DNA of 64,000 nt from Streptomonospora salina (lineage in GTDB: Bacteria; Actinomycetota; Actinomycetes; Streptosporangiales; Streptosporangiaceae). Location of the stretch: positions 3,184,501 through 3,248,500 of the forward strand of contig NZ_JACHLY010000001.1 of NCBI RefSeq assembly GCF_014204715.1. Direction: 5' to 3'. The translations under genes were made by a program, and so were the position numbers. Below are positions 17,492-26,322 of this stretch, piece after piece (positions within the stretch are counted from its first letter, which is position 1; the number at the start of each line of letters is the position of its first letter). A model generated the notes under the pieces. It was not told the DNA's origin. It worked only from the letters and a program-made list of their open reading frames with translations, and made no database searches.

Positions 17492-17521
17492 CCCCTCCGC
17501 CGCGGGAACCCCGCCCCGGCG

Positions 17522-19255
17522 CTACATCTGCTCCGGTGCCCGCACGCCCAGCAGGTTCAGACCGGTCTCCAGGGTGCGCAGCGTGGCCGCGATCAGCGCG
17601 AAACGGGACTCGCGCACCGCCGGATCCGCGGCCTGCAGCACCGGGCAGTGCTCGAAGAACCCGGTGAACGCCTGCGCGAGGTCGAACAGGTAGGCGCACA
17701 GCCGGTGCGGCTCCAGGGTCGCGCCGACGGTGGCCACCGTCGGGCCGAAGCCCAGCAGCGCCAGCGCCAGCTCGCGCTCGGCGGGCTCGGTGACCGCCAC
17801 CGGCCCCGTGGCGCCGGCCGGGTCCACACCGCCCTTGCGGAAGATCGACCGGATGCGCGCGGTCGCGTACTGCAGGTAGGGGCCGGTGTTGCCGTGCAGC
17901 GCCAGCATCCGGTCGAAGTCGAAGACGTACTCGGAGTCGTGCGAAACCGAGAGGTCGGCGTACTTCACGGCGCCGATGCCGACCTCGCGGGCGATGCCGG
18001 CGCGGGTGGCCTCGTCCAGATCCGGGCGGTTCTCGGCGACCACCGCCGCCGCGCGTTCGATCGCCTCGTCCAGCAGCTCCATCAACCGCAGCGGTTTTCC
18101 GCTGCGGGTGCGCAGGATCTTGCCGTCCGAGCCGAGCACGTTGCCGATCTGCACGTGGACGGGCTCGACGTCCTCGGGCAGCCACCCCGTCTTGCGGGCG
18201 GTCTCCCACACCATCCGCAGGTGCAGGGACTGCGGCGCGCCGACGACGTACAGCAGCCGGCGCGCGCCCAGCTCCTCGACGCGGTACTTGACCGTGGCGA
18301 GGTCGGTGGTGCCGTAACCGTAGCCGCCGTCGCTCTTGCGCACGATCAGCGGCACCGGTTTGCCTTCGCGCCCGGTATAGCCGTCGAGGAAAACGCACAG
18401 CGCGCCGTCGCTCATCTCGGCGATGCCCTCGCGCTCCAGCTCTTCGCAGATGCCGGGCAGCAGGTCGTTGTACTTGCTCTCGCCGGCGAGGTCGGCGTCG
18501 GTGAGCGTGACGTCGAGCTTGTCGTAGATCCGGTTGAAGTACACCGTGGAGAGGTCGACCAGCTCCCGCCACAGCCGCAGCGTCTCGCCGTCGCCCGCCT
18601 GGAGGTCGACGACGCGCTTGCGTGCCCGCGCCGCGAACTCCTCGGAAGCGTCGAACTGCTCGCGCGCCGCCTGGTAGAAGGCGTTGGGGTCGGTCTTGAC
18701 GAGTTCCGCCTCGGCCGATCCCTCGCCGGCGTCGAGCAGGTGCTCGATCAGCATGCCGAAGGGGGTGCCCCAGTCGCCGATGTGGTTCTGGCGGGCCACG
18801 TCGTGGCCCAGCGCCTCCAGCACGCGCACCAAAGAGTCGCCCACGACGGTGGTGCGCAAGTGCCCGACGTGCATCTCCTTGGCGACGTTGGGCGCGGAGT
18901 AGTCGATCGCGACGGTCTCGGACTCCTGCTTCGGAACCCCCGCCCGCGGGTCGTTCAGCAGATCTTGGGCCTGCGCGGCGATCCAGTCGTCGCGCAGCGT
19001 CAGGTTGACGAAGCCGGGGCCGCTGATCTCGACGTGTCGGCACAGGTCGTCGACGTCCAGCTGCGCGACGATGTCGGTCGCGACGTCGCGCGGGGCCCGG
19101 CCGAGGCGCTTGGCCAGCGCCAACGCGGCGTTGGCCTGGTAGTCGGCGAACTGGGACGGGCGGATGACGGGGTCGGTTCCGGCGAATTCGGCGCCGAGAG
19201 CTGCGCCGAGAGCGGACTGGACCCGTGCTGCGAGAGTCTCCTGCGGGGCGGCCAT
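17522..19255 (-). CDS. argS: Arginyl-tRNA synthetase
   Basis: A 577-residue class I aminoacyl-tRNA synthetase that charges tRNA-Arg. It has the N-terminal ArgRS additional domain (about residues 1-90), the SAPNVAKEMHVGHLRTT block with the HIGH-like HVGH, the Rossmann core, GSDGKILRTRSGKPLRL in the place of the KMSKS loop, and the C-terminal DALR anticodon-binding domain (NTGPYLQYATARIRS onward, ending LLGVRAPEQM). The length is normal for the family. The gene is convergent with the CBM2 paralog, ending 30 bases from its stop. The downstream neighbour on this strand is not lysA or a homoserine gene, unlike the order seen in some actinobacteria. Confidence 0.97.
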   Translation of the reverse strand: MAAPQETLAARVQSALGAALGAEFAGTDPVIRPSQFADYQANAALALAKRLGRAPRDVATDIVAQLDVDDLCRHVEISGPGFVNLTLRDDWIAAQAQDLLNDPRAGVPKQESETVAIDYSAPNVAKEMHVGHLRTTVVGDSLVRVLEALGHDVARQNHIGDWGTPFGMLIEHLLDAGEGSAEAELVKTDPNAFYQAAREQFDASEEFAARARKRVVDLQAGDGETLRLWRELVDLSTVYFNRIYDKLDVTLTDADLAGESKYNDLLPGICEELEREGIAEMSDGALCVFLDGYTGREGKPVPLIVRKSDGGYGYGTTDLATVKYRVEELGARRLLYVVGAPQSLHLRMVWETARKTGWLPEDVEPVHVQIGNVLGSDGKILRTRSGKPLRLMELLDEAIERAAAVVAENRPDLDEATRAGIAREVGIGAVKYADLSVSHDSEYVFDFDRMLALHGNTGPYLQYATARIRSIFRKGGVDPAGATGPVAVTEPAERELALALLGFGPTVATVGATLEPHRLCAYLFDLAQAFTGFFEHCPVLQAADPAVRESRFALIAATLRTLETGLNLLGVRAPEQM

Positions 19256-19333
19256 GGTGCAAGCCTACCGAGCTGCTAAACCGCCCGTGTTCGGTTCTGC
19301 GCTCGGGGCGCCCGGGCGGTGCCGCGCCCCGCC

Positions 19334-20437
19334 CTAGGTGGCGGGCTGGTCCTCGCCGCCCGACCCGGTGCGCGATCGCCGCGCCGAGCGCGCCCCGGCC
19401 TGCACGCGGCTGCGCACTTCCTCGCCGATTCCCCCCGAGGTCAGGTCGTGGGCGAGGCGGCAGGCCCGCTCGACCGCCGGAGCCCGGCTGGCGCCGTGGG
19501 CGATGACCACACTGGCGTTGAGGCCCAGCAGCACCGCGCCGCCGTAGGTTTCGCTGTCCAACCGGTTGCGCAGCTCCCGCAGCCCCTTGCGCTGCAGGAA
19601 TGCCCCCGCTTTGGCCGCGGTGCTGGAGGTCATCGCCTCGGTGACGGCGTCCATGGTGAAGCGCACGGCGCCTTCGACCGTCTTCAGCGCGACGTTGCCG
19701 GTGAATCCGTCGGTGACGACGACGTCGACCTCGCCCGCCAGGAGGTCGTGGCCCTCGACGTTGCCCCGGAAATCCAACCGCTGGGACTGCGGCGCCTGGG
19801 CGGCCGCGGCGGTGAGCAGATCGGCGGTTTTGCGCGCCAACCGGTTGCCCTTGCCCGGTTCCGCCCCGATGGTGAGCATCGCGACCTTCGGGTTCCGGGT
19901 CCCGAAGGCGCTTCGGGCGTAGGCGGCGCCCAAGTGGGCGAACTGCACCAGCATCTCGGGCTTGGCGTCGGCATTGGCGCCGGCGTCGAGCAGAACGGTG
20001 GGGCGCGGGCGTGTGGGCAGCGACACCGCCAGCGCCGGGCGCATGATCCCGTGCTGGGTGCGCAGCCGCACCGTCGACGTGGTGACCACGCCGCCGGTCG
20101 ATCCGGTCGAGACCAGCGCGCTCGCCTCGCCTTGCCGGATGAGCCGGCAGGCCACGGCGATGCTGGAGCGGGGCCGGCGCCAGCTGGCCAGCGCACCCTC
20201 GTGCATCGTCAACGTGTCCTCGGCGTGCCGGATCGGGACGGCGCCGGCCGCGTCCTCCTCGGCGAGCAGCCCTGCGAGCTCGGGCCGGCGGCCCACCAGC
20301 ACCACGCTCAGCCCGTGTTCGCGGACCGCCTGCACGGCGCCCCGTACGGCTTCCCGGGGGCCGTGGTCGCCTCCCATGGCGTCCAGAGCGATGACCGGTC
20401 CGCTGTGCACGCCGCGCCCCGACTGGGGTGTGCTCAC
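19334..20437 (-). CDS. plsX: Phosphate acyltransferase PlsX
   Basis: A 367-residue enzyme that converts acyl-ACP to acyl-phosphate for phospholipid synthesis. Family signatures are IALDAMGGDHGP at the N-terminus, STGSTGG, DAGANADAKPEMLVQFA, MLTIGAEPGKGN and VVTDGFTGNVALKTVEG. The GTG complementary to 20435-20437 is chosen because it follows GAGGGAGGGGCGC; the frame stays open further upstream but without an SD. It is not linked to rpmF or fab genes here, where plsX often sits in other bacteria. It is divergent from the KamA-like gene, with 387 bases between them. Confidence 0.9.
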   Translation of the reverse strand: MSTPQSGRGVHSGPVIALDAMGGDHGPREAVRGAVQAVREHGLSVVLVGRRPELAGLLAEEDAAGAVPIRHAEDTLTMHEGALASWRRPRSSIAVACRLIRQGEASALVSTGSTGGVVTTSTVRLRTQHGIMRPALAVSLPTRPRPTVLLDAGANADAKPEMLVQFAHLGAAYARSAFGTRNPKVAMLTIGAEPGKGNRLARKTADLLTAAAAQAPQSQRLDFRGNVEGHDLLAGEVDVVVTDGFTGNVALKTVEGAVRFTMDAVTEAMTSSTAAKAGAFLQRKGLRELRNRLDSETYGGAVLLGLNASVVIAHGASRAPAVERACRLAHDLTSGGIGEEVRSRVQAGARSARRSRTGSGGEDQPAT

Positions 20438-20824
20438 GCGCCCCTCCCTCGATTCACGAAAGCACCGGTCCGGACCGTCCCGGCGCCGCGCGGCCCCGAA
20501 GCCGCCGGCGGCGTAGCTGTACACGGGCAGTCCCGACCGTATGCGGACCACGTTACGCTGCCGTGTACCGGCCGCCGTGTGCGGATCGGCCGACCGTGCC
20601 CGAAAGGGCCCTGCTCAGCGGTTGGCGCCCGCAAAGCGGGTACGAACCACACGGGTTCGGGTATGACCCTTTTCCAGCCGGTTCGGGGCGATCGCATCGC
20701 CCGGCTGCCGACTGCACAACCCGCCGACGTACGACCAGGGAAGCTCGCCGACCGCGGGCTCCCCGGCTACCGCCTGCCCTGCTCCCCGTGCACGGCTGGC
20801 CGTCGCCACCAGGAGAGGAGACAC
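20438..20824. other. Divergent intergenic region between plsX and the KamA-like gene
   Basis: 387 bases with no convincing ORF. I looked for a tRNA and for known riboswitch cores (cobalamin, SAM, lysine) and recognised none. The SD of each flanking gene is clear. Confidence 0.4.
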
Positions 20825-22186
20825 GTGAGCTTGACGCACGACGCGGCACCGTCCCCGTCCGCCGGACGTCGGTTTCGTGCCTACACGACGAAGCACCTGG
20901 ACGAGCTCACGGCGCGCGCCGGGCTGGGTGAGGCCGACCGCCTCGCGGTCCGGGCCGTCGCCACGGTGCTGCCGTTCCGGGTCAACAGTTACGTCGTCGA
21001 CGAGCTGATCGACTGGGACGCCGCGCCGGACGACCCCATCTACCGGCTGGTCTTCCCTCAGGCGGACATGCTGCCCGAGACCGACGTCGCGCGCATGGCC
21101 GACCTGATCCGCCGGGACGCCTCGCGCCAGGAGGTCAATACGGCTGCCAACGAGATCCGCGGCCGGCTCAACCCGCACCCGGCGGGGCAGATGGAGCTCA
21201 ACGTCCCCACCACCGGCGACAAGGACCCGCTGGAGGGGATGCAGCACAAGTACCAGGAGACCGTGCTGTTCTTCCCCAAACAGGGGCAGACCTGCCACGC
21301 CTACTGCACCTACTGCTTCCGCTGGGCGCAGTTCGTGGGCGAACCCGACCTGAAGTTCGCCTCCGGCGAGATCGACCACCTGGTCGAATATCTGCACAAC
21401 CACCCCGAGGTCACCAGCGTCCTGTTCACCGGCGGCGATCCGATGATCATGGGCGACTCGGTGCTGCGCCGCTACATCGAGCCGCTGCTGGCCGTGGAGA
21501 CCCTGGAGTCCATCCGCATCGGCACCAAGGCGCTGGGCTACTGGCCGCAGCGCTTCACCACCGACCCCGACGCCGACGACACGCTGCGCCTGTTCGAGGA
21601 GGTCGTCGCTTCGGGCAAGAACCTCGCGTTCATGGCGCACTTCTCCCACCCCAACGAAATGGCGCCCGCTCTCGTCCAGGACGCGGTGCGGCGCATCCGC
21701 GACACCGGGGCCGTCATCCGCACCCAGGCGCCGCTGATCCGCACGATCAACGACGACTCGGCGACCTGGGCGAGCATGTGGCGCTCCCACGTCCGCTACG
21801 GCATGGTGCCCTACTACATGTTCGTCGAGCGCGACACGGGACCTCAGGACTACTTCGCCGTCCCGCTGGCCGAGGCCTACGAGATCTTCCGCGTCGCCTT
21901 CGCCGGCGTCTCCGGCCTGGCCCGCACCGTGCGCGGGCCCTCCATGTCGGCCACGCCCGGCAAGGTGTGCATCGACGGGATCACCGAGGTCGCCGGCGAA
22001 AAGGTCTTCGTGTGCCACTTCATCCAGGCACGCGACCCCGAACTGGTGGGCAAGCCCTTCTTCGCCCGCTATGACGACAAGGCCGCGTGGCTGTCCGATC
22101 TGCAGCCCGCTCTCGGGGCGACACGCTTCCCCCATGAGCAGGCCCCGCGCGAGGACGCCGCCCTCGTCGGCGCCGCCCGCGCCTGA
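20825..22186 (+). CDS. KamA-family radical SAM aminomutase-like protein
   Basis: A 453-residue protein of the lysine 2,3-aminomutase (KamA) family. The radical-SAM iron-sulfur motif CxxxCxxC is C157, C161 and C164 in TCHAYCTYCFRW. The GGDP motif (FTGGDPMIM) and the PLP-type lysine in ATPGKV are present. In the clostridial enzyme, Asp330 of the DAPGGGGK loop helps bind the substrate's side-chain amine. Here the loop is shorter and reads MSATPGK, without that Asp, so the substrate may not be lysine. The GTG at 20825 follows AGGAGAGGAG. No ablB-type acetyltransferase is adjacent. A strong terminator follows. Function beyond family level is unknown. Confidence 0.8.
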   Translation: MSLTHDAAPSPSAGRRFRAYTTKHLDELTARAGLGEADRLAVRAVATVLPFRVNSYVVDELIDWDAAPDDPIYRLVFPQADMLPETDVARMADLIRRDASRQEVNTAANEIRGRLNPHPAGQMELNVPTTGDKDPLEGMQHKYQETVLFFPKQGQTCHAYCTYCFRWAQFVGEPDLKFASGEIDHLVEYLHNHPEVTSVLFTGGDPMIMGDSVLRRYIEPLLAVETLESIRIGTKALGYWPQRFTTDPDADDTLRLFEEVVASGKNLAFMAHFSHPNEMAPALVQDAVRRIRDTGAVIRTQAPLIRTINDDSATWASMWRSHVRYGMVPYYMFVERDTGPQDYFAVPLAEAYEIFRVAFAGVSGLARTVRGPSMSATPGKVCIDGITEVAGEKVFVCHFIQARDPELVGKPFFARYDDKAAWLSDLQPALGATRFPHEQAPREDAALVGAARA

Positions 22187-22230
22187 CGGAGGGCTCCCGG
22201 ACGCCCGGCGGCGGGCTCGTCCGGGTTCAT

Positions 22231-22268
22231 TCGGTCGCGGCCGAGCGAACGGGCTCGGCCGCGACCGA
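22231..22268 (+). terminator. Strong hairpin terminator after the KamA-like gene
   Basis: Perfect 16-bp arms (TCGGTCGCGGCCGAGC and its complement) around the 6-base loop GAACGG, 45 bases after the stop codon. No T-run follows. Confidence 0.7.
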
Positions 22269-22291
22269 GCACCCTGATTCCGATTGACCTG

Positions 22292-22460
22292 AAGCACGAC
22301 TACGGCGAAACAGTTCGCCGAGCAGGCCGTGAACCTGGCCGCGGAGGGTCGGGTCGGGCCCGTCATCGGACAGACCTTCCCACTGCAGGAGGCCGCCGAC
22401 GCGCATCGATCTCTGCAGGCCCGCACGGCCGTCGGACGGACCCGACTGTCGATCCGCTGA
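22292..22460 (+). pseudogene. 3' remnant of a quinone oxidoreductase-type MDR gene
   Basis: Ending at the TGA 22458-22460, this frame encodes about 50 residues including AAEGRVGPVIGQTFPLQEAA and DAHRSLQ, then VGRTRLSIR. This is the typical C-terminus of zinc-independent quinone oxidoreductases and related MDR proteins, which are normally about 320-340 residues. The N-terminal 85 per cent is missing; the strong terminator hairpin lies immediately upstream, and there is no start codon with an SD. Best read as the tail of a deleted gene. Confidence 0.65.
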
Positions 22461-22568
22461 AACGGCGGCCGTGGGCACGAGCGGGTCGGTGCTTTCCCGC
22501 CGTGCGACGTAGTGTTGGGTGCGGCCTCCCCCATCTCCCCTGGGCCGGTATCGCACTCGAGGAGTCCG

Positions 22569-23393
22569 ATGGTCGACTGGTTCGGCAGCACCGTCGTCGC
22601 GACGGGCCGCCTGCCGCTCTTCTGCTTCTTCGTCGCGTTCGTGGCCGGCTTCCTGCTGATCCGGATGAGCGTGCGGATGATCCGCGCCGGTGTCCGCTGG
22701 TGGCCGGGCGATCTGCGGCCGGGCGGCCTGCACATCCACCACGTGGTCTTCGGCGTGGGCCTGATGATGGTGGGCGGTGTCGCGGCGCTGGTGGTCCCCG
22801 ACCGCCAGGGCGTGCCGATCGCCGTCGCCGCGGCGCTGTTCGGGCTGGGATCGGCGCTGGTGCTCGACGAGTTCGCGCTGATCCTGCATCTGCGCGACGT
22901 CTACTGGACCGAGAAGGGCCGCGCTTCGGTGGACGCGGTGTTCGTCGCCGTGGCGCTGACGGGTCTGCTTCTGACAGGGCTGCGCCCCTTCGGGTGGGGC
23001 TGGCTGCACAGCGCGGGCTCCGGCGGCTGGGAGACCGGGATCCAGGCGGGGCTGCTGGCGCTGGCCCTGGTCAACCTGGCGGGGTCGGTCGTCAGTCTGC
23101 TCAAGGGCAAGATCTGGACCGGGCTGACCGGCGTGTTCCTGCCGGCGATCTCGATCGTCGCGGCCGTGCGCCTGGCCGTGCCCGGATCACCGTGGGCGCG
23201 CTGGCGCTATCCGGACGGTTCGGCGAAACTGGACCAGGCGATCCGCCGTGACCTGCGCGTCCGCCGGCCCCTGATCAAGGCCAAGATCCGCGTCCAGGAA
23301 CTCATCGCCGGGCGCCACGACCTGGAGCCGCCCGCCGATCCGGGGGCCGGCCGCGGGGCGGGGGACCCGTCCGTGCTCTCCCGGACGGGCTGA
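22569..23393 (+). CDS. Integral membrane protein with HIHH motif
   Basis: A 274-residue protein with about six predicted membrane helices in the first 205 residues (for example LPLFCFFVAFVAGFLLI, LMMVGGVAALVV, GLLALALVNLAGSVVSL) and a hydrophilic, basic C-terminal tail. A conserved-looking GGLHIHHVVFG segment follows the first helix and could bind a metal or face the membrane surface. The ATG at 22569 follows GAGGAGTCCG. I recognise it only as a type widely found in actinobacteria, without a known function. It lies upstream of glucokinase on the same strand, 46 bases apart. Confidence 0.65.
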   Translation: MVDWFGSTVVATGRLPLFCFFVAFVAGFLLIRMSVRMIRAGVRWWPGDLRPGGLHIHHVVFGVGLMMVGGVAALVVPDRQGVPIAVAAALFGLGSALVLDEFALILHLRDVYWTEKGRASVDAVFVAVALTGLLLTGLRPFGWGWLHSAGSGGWETGIQAGLLALALVNLAGSVVSLLKGKIWTGLTGVFLPAISIVAAVRLAVPGSPWARWRYPDGSAKLDQAIRRDLRVRRPLIKAKIRVQELIAGRHDLEPPADPGAGRGAGDPSVLSRTG

Positions 23394-23439
23394 GCACCTC
23401 CCGGGCGAGGCGGCCGGGGTCGTCTACAGTGGTCCGACG

Positions 23440-24501
23440 ATGGCTTCTTCGCGCGAGCACACCGCCCGGAACCGGCACCGCGGGCTGGTGATCGGCGTCG
23501 ACATCGGCGGCAGCAAGGTGGCGGCCGGAGTGGTGACCCCCGGCGGCAGCATCCTCGCGCGCTCCCGTGCCGAGACCCCCGACCGCAGCAAGAGCCCCGA
23601 AATCGTCGAGGACACCATCGCCGGCATCGTCGCCGAACTGCGGCGCGACTATCCGGTGCGCGCGGTCGGCGTGGGCGCGGCGGGATTCGTCGACGAGCAG
23701 CGCGCCACCGTCCTGTTCGCGCCGCACCTGTCCTGGCGCGAGGAGCCGCTGCGCGAGTCGCTGCGCACCCGGCTGCATCTGCCGGTGGTGGTCGAGAACG
23801 ACGCCAACGCCGCGGCGTGGGCCGAGGCCCGGGTGGGAGCCGGGCGCGGTGCCGCCGACACGGTGGTGGTCAACCTGGGTACCGGGATCGGCGGCGCGGT
23901 CGTGATCGGCGGCGAGCTCTACCGCGGCCGCCACGGCATGGCCGGGGAGTTCGGGCACATGACGGTGGTGCCCGGCGGTCTGCGCTGCGAGTGCGGCAAC
24001 CGCGGCTGCTGGGAGCAGTACGCCAGCGGGAACGCGGTCACCCGTGAGGCGCGCGAGCTGGCCGCCGCGGATTCTCCGATGGCGCGGGGCTTGTTGAGCG
24101 CCGCGGCCGGCACCCCGTCGCGGATCACCGGTGGTCTGGTGAGCGAGCTGGCGCGCAGCGGCGATATGGCCTGTGTGGAGCTGCTGGAGGAGGCGGGCGA
24201 CTGGCTGGGGACGGGCCTGGCCAATCTCGCGGCGGCGTTCGATCCGGAGCTGTTCGTCATCGGCGGCGGTGTCTCGCAGAGCGGGGAGCTGCTGCTGGGT
24301 CCGGCCAGACGGGCGTTCCGGCGCGCCCTGACGGGGCGCGGCTACCGGCCCGAGCCGGGCGTCGTGCCCGCCGAGCTGGGCAACCAGGCCGGGCTCATCG
24401 GGGCCGCCGACCTGGCCCGGGACGCGCTGCCGCGCCGGCGCCAGGGCCGCCGGCAGAGCCGCATCGGCAGCGCGGTCCGCATCCCCGGCCGCCGGTGGTG
24501 A
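23440..24501 (+). CDS. glkA: ROK-family glucokinase
   Basis: A 353-residue sugar kinase of the ROK family, likely phosphorylating glucose. The ATP-binding DIGGSKVAAGVV motif, the catalytic Asp in VVENDANAAAW, the LGTGIGG phosphate loop, EFGHM and the zinc motif CECGNRGCWEQ are all present. The first ROK motif starts only about 20 residues in, and there is no helix-turn-helix, so it is a kinase rather than a NagC-type repressor. A -10-like TACAGT lies at 23425, 9 bases before the ATG. Members of this group in streptomycetes also act in carbon catabolite repression; that role here is inference. The C-terminus is a short basic tail. Confidence 0.85.
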   Translation: MASSREHTARNRHRGLVIGVDIGGSKVAAGVVTPGGSILARSRAETPDRSKSPEIVEDTIAGIVAELRRDYPVRAVGVGAAGFVDEQRATVLFAPHLSWREEPLRESLRTRLHLPVVVENDANAAAWAEARVGAGRGAADTVVVNLGTGIGGAVVIGGELYRGRHGMAGEFGHMTVVPGGLRCECGNRGCWEQYASGNAVTREARELAAADSPMARGLLSAAAGTPSRITGGLVSELARSGDMACVELLEEAGDWLGTGLANLAAAFDPELFVIGGGVSQSGELLLGPARRAFRRALTGRGYRPEPGVVPAELGNQAGLIGAADLARDALPRRRQGRRQSRIGSAVRIPGRRW

Positions 24502-24659
24502 ATCCGTCCGATCCCGCCGGACGTGATCGGTCGGGTGCCCGGAACCGCGGCCGAGCGGCCGGCTCCCGGTCCGGGGCCCGGCACCGCGCGCGGACGGACG
24601 CCCGGCCGGCCCCGCCGCCTACACCCGGTGACCGGGGCCGGGGCACGCGCGTCCGGATA

Positions 24660-24678
24660 AACCGAACCTCGTTCTAGT
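24660..24678. promoter_or_regulatory. Degenerate operator-like element 3 (AACCGAA-N5-TTC)
   Basis: The left half AACCGAA and the following spacer length match the palindromes at 4482 and 4889. The right half keeps TTC and then diverges (TTCTAGT). The inner GAAC-CTC-GTTC is itself symmetric. It overlaps the expected -35 region of the SDR promoter, which would suit repression. Confidence 0.4.
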
Positions 24679-24697
24679 CGGCGCGGTGCGGGGTCTG

Positions 24698-24703
24698 TAG
24701 AGT
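24698..24703 (+). promoter_or_regulatory. -10 element of the SDR gene
   Basis: TAGAGT ends 7 bases before the ATG at 24711, and there is no SD, predicting a leaderless transcript. Confidence 0.5.
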
Positions 24704-24710
24704 GCCGCAC

Positions 24711-25484
24711 ATGGAGCTGAATGGAGTTGCCGCCCTGGTTTCCGGCGGCGCAAGCGGGCTGGGTGAAGCCACCGTCAAGGAACTCGCCTCGGCGGGTGCG
24801 ACCGTCGTCGTCGCCGACCTGAACAGCGAGCGCGGCGAGGCGCTGGCCAAGGAGGTCGGGGGCGTGTTCGTATCCACCGACGTCTCCGACGAGGAGCAGG
24901 TGCAGGCGGCGGTGCAGGCGGCCGTCGGCACCGGCAAGCCGCTGCGCGTGGCGGTGTCGTGCGCGGGGATCGGCTGGGCCACCCGCACCGTCGACAAGGC
25001 GGGCGCGCCCCACGACCTCGCCAGCTACAAGAAGGTCGTCGAGGTCAACCTGATCGGCACCTTCAACGTGCTGCGGTTGGCCGCGTCGGCGATGTCGCAG
25101 AACGAGCCCGCCACCGAGGACGGCGAGCGCGGCGCGATCGTCAACACGGCGTCGGTCGCCGGCCTCGAAGGCCAGATCGGCCAGATCGCCTACTCGTCCT
25201 CCAAGGGCGGGATCATCGGCATGACCGTGCCCGCGGCCCGCGACCTGGCCGCCGCCGGCATCCGCGTGAACACCATCGCGCCCGGCATTCTGGACACGCC
25301 GATCTACGGCGAGGGCCCCGAGTCCGAGGAGTTCAAGCAGCGCCTGGCCTCCCCGGTGCCGTTCCCCAAGCGCCTGGGTACGCCCGGCGAATTCGGCAAG
25401 CTGGCCCGAGCGCTGGTCGAGAACGGCTACATCAACGCCGAGACCGTCCGGCTCGACGGCGGCCTGCGGATGCCGCCGAAGTAG
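24711..25484 (+). CDS. SDR-family 3-hydroxyacyl-CoA dehydrogenase-like protein
   Basis: A 257-residue NAD-dependent short-chain dehydrogenase close to the HSD10 (type II 3-hydroxyacyl-CoA dehydrogenase) group. The cofactor motif [11 protein letters not shown], the NAG-type segment SCAGIG, the active-site Ser in NTASVAG and Tyr-Lys in AYSSSKGG are intact. The C-terminal segment ([20 protein letters not shown] and [17 protein letters not shown]) is typical of HSD10-like bacterial enzymes. It is followed after 73 bases by an enoyl-CoA hydratase gene, so the pair could catalyse consecutive beta-oxidation steps. A degenerate copy of the fatty-acid operator lies upstream. The exact substrate is not determined by sequence. 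Confidence 0.82.
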   Translation: MELNGVAALVSGGASGLGEATVKELASAGATVVVADLNSERGEALAKEVGGVFVSTDVSDEEQVQAAVQAAVGTGKPLRVAVSCAGIGWATRTVDKAGAPHDLASYKKVVEVNLIGTFNVLRLAASAMSQNEPATEDGERGAIVNTASVAGLEGQIGQIAYSSSKGGIIGMTVPAARDLAAAGIRVNTIAPGILDTPIYGEGPESEEFKQRLASPVPFPKRLGTPGEFGKLARALVENGYINAETVRLDGGLRMPPK

Positions 25485-25557
25485 TGCCGTCCGCGGCGGG
25501 GCGGGCGCGTCCGGCGCTTCCCCGCCGTCCACCACGCCGACCGAGTAAAGGAGCGCG

Positions 25558-26322
25558 ATGAGCGACGAGGTGAGCTTCACCGCCGAAAACGGCGTCGCCG
25601 TCATCACTATCGACCGCCCCAAGGCCAAGAACGCGGTCAACGCCGCCGTGGCCCAGGGCGTCGCCGCGGCCCTGGACGAGCTGGACTCCCGTACCGACCT
25701 GGTCGTGGGCATCCTGACCGGCGCGGGGGAGACCTTCTGTTCGGGCATGGACCTCAAGGCGTTCATGCAGGGCGAGGTTCCCACCGTCGAAGGGCGCGGC
25801 TTCGCCGGCTTCGCCCAGCGGCCGCCGCGCAAGCCGCTGATCGCGGCGGTGGAGGGCTACGCGCTGGCCGGGGGCTTCGAGGCGGTACTGGCCTGCGACC
25901 TGGTGGTCGCCGCCGACGACGCGAAGTTCGGCATCCCCGAGGTCAAGCGCGGGCTGGTGGCCGGCGGCGGCGGGTTGCTGCGCCTGCAGCGCCGCATCCC
26001 CCGCAACATCGCCATGGAGTTCGCGTTGACCGGCGACTTCGTCGATGCGCCGCGCATGGCCGAGCTGGGCCTGGTCAACAGCGTGACCGCTCCGGGAGGC
26101 GCGCTGGAGGGCGCCCGCGGACTCGCGGAGCGCATCGCGGCCAACGCCCCGATGTCGGTCGCCGTCTCCAAGGAGGTCATCGGCGCCTCCGACGACTGGT
26201 CGAGCGAGGAGATGTGGCAGCGCCAAGACGAGATCGCCGGCCCGGTGTTCGTCAGCCACGACGCCATGGAGGGCGCGGCGGCCTTCGCCGAGAAGCGCGC
26301 GCCGCAGTGGAAGGGCGAATGA
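25558..26322 (+). CDS. Enoyl-CoA hydratase (crotonase family)
   Basis: A 254-residue crotonase-fold enzyme that hydrates trans-2-enoyl-CoA. The oxyanion-hole segments GAGETFCSGMDLKAF and GYALAGGFE are present. Both catalytic glutamates of true hydratases are in place, in GGFE and FGIPE, with the same 20-residue spacing as Glu144 and Glu164 of rat crotonase. The ATG follows AAAGGAGCGCG. It is probably co-transcribed with the SDR gene upstream. The CoA substrate range is unknown. Confidence 0.88.
   Translation: MSDEVSFTAENGVAVITIDRPKAKNAVNAAVAQGVAAALDELDSRTDLVVGILTGAGETFCSGMDLKAFMQGEVPTVEGRGFAGFAQRPPRKPLIAAVEGYALAGGFEAVLACDLVVAADDAKFGIPEVKRGLVAGGGGLLRLQRRIPRNIAMEFALTGDFVDAPRMAELGLVNSVTAPGGALEGARGLAERIAANAPMSVAVSKEVIGASDDWSSEEMWQRQDEIAGPVFVSHDAMEGAAAFAEKRAPQWKGE

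Noticed and set aside
20438-20824. A possible riboswitch before the KamA-like gene
   Set aside because: No core of a known riboswitch class was recognisable and no clear expression-platform hairpin was seen.
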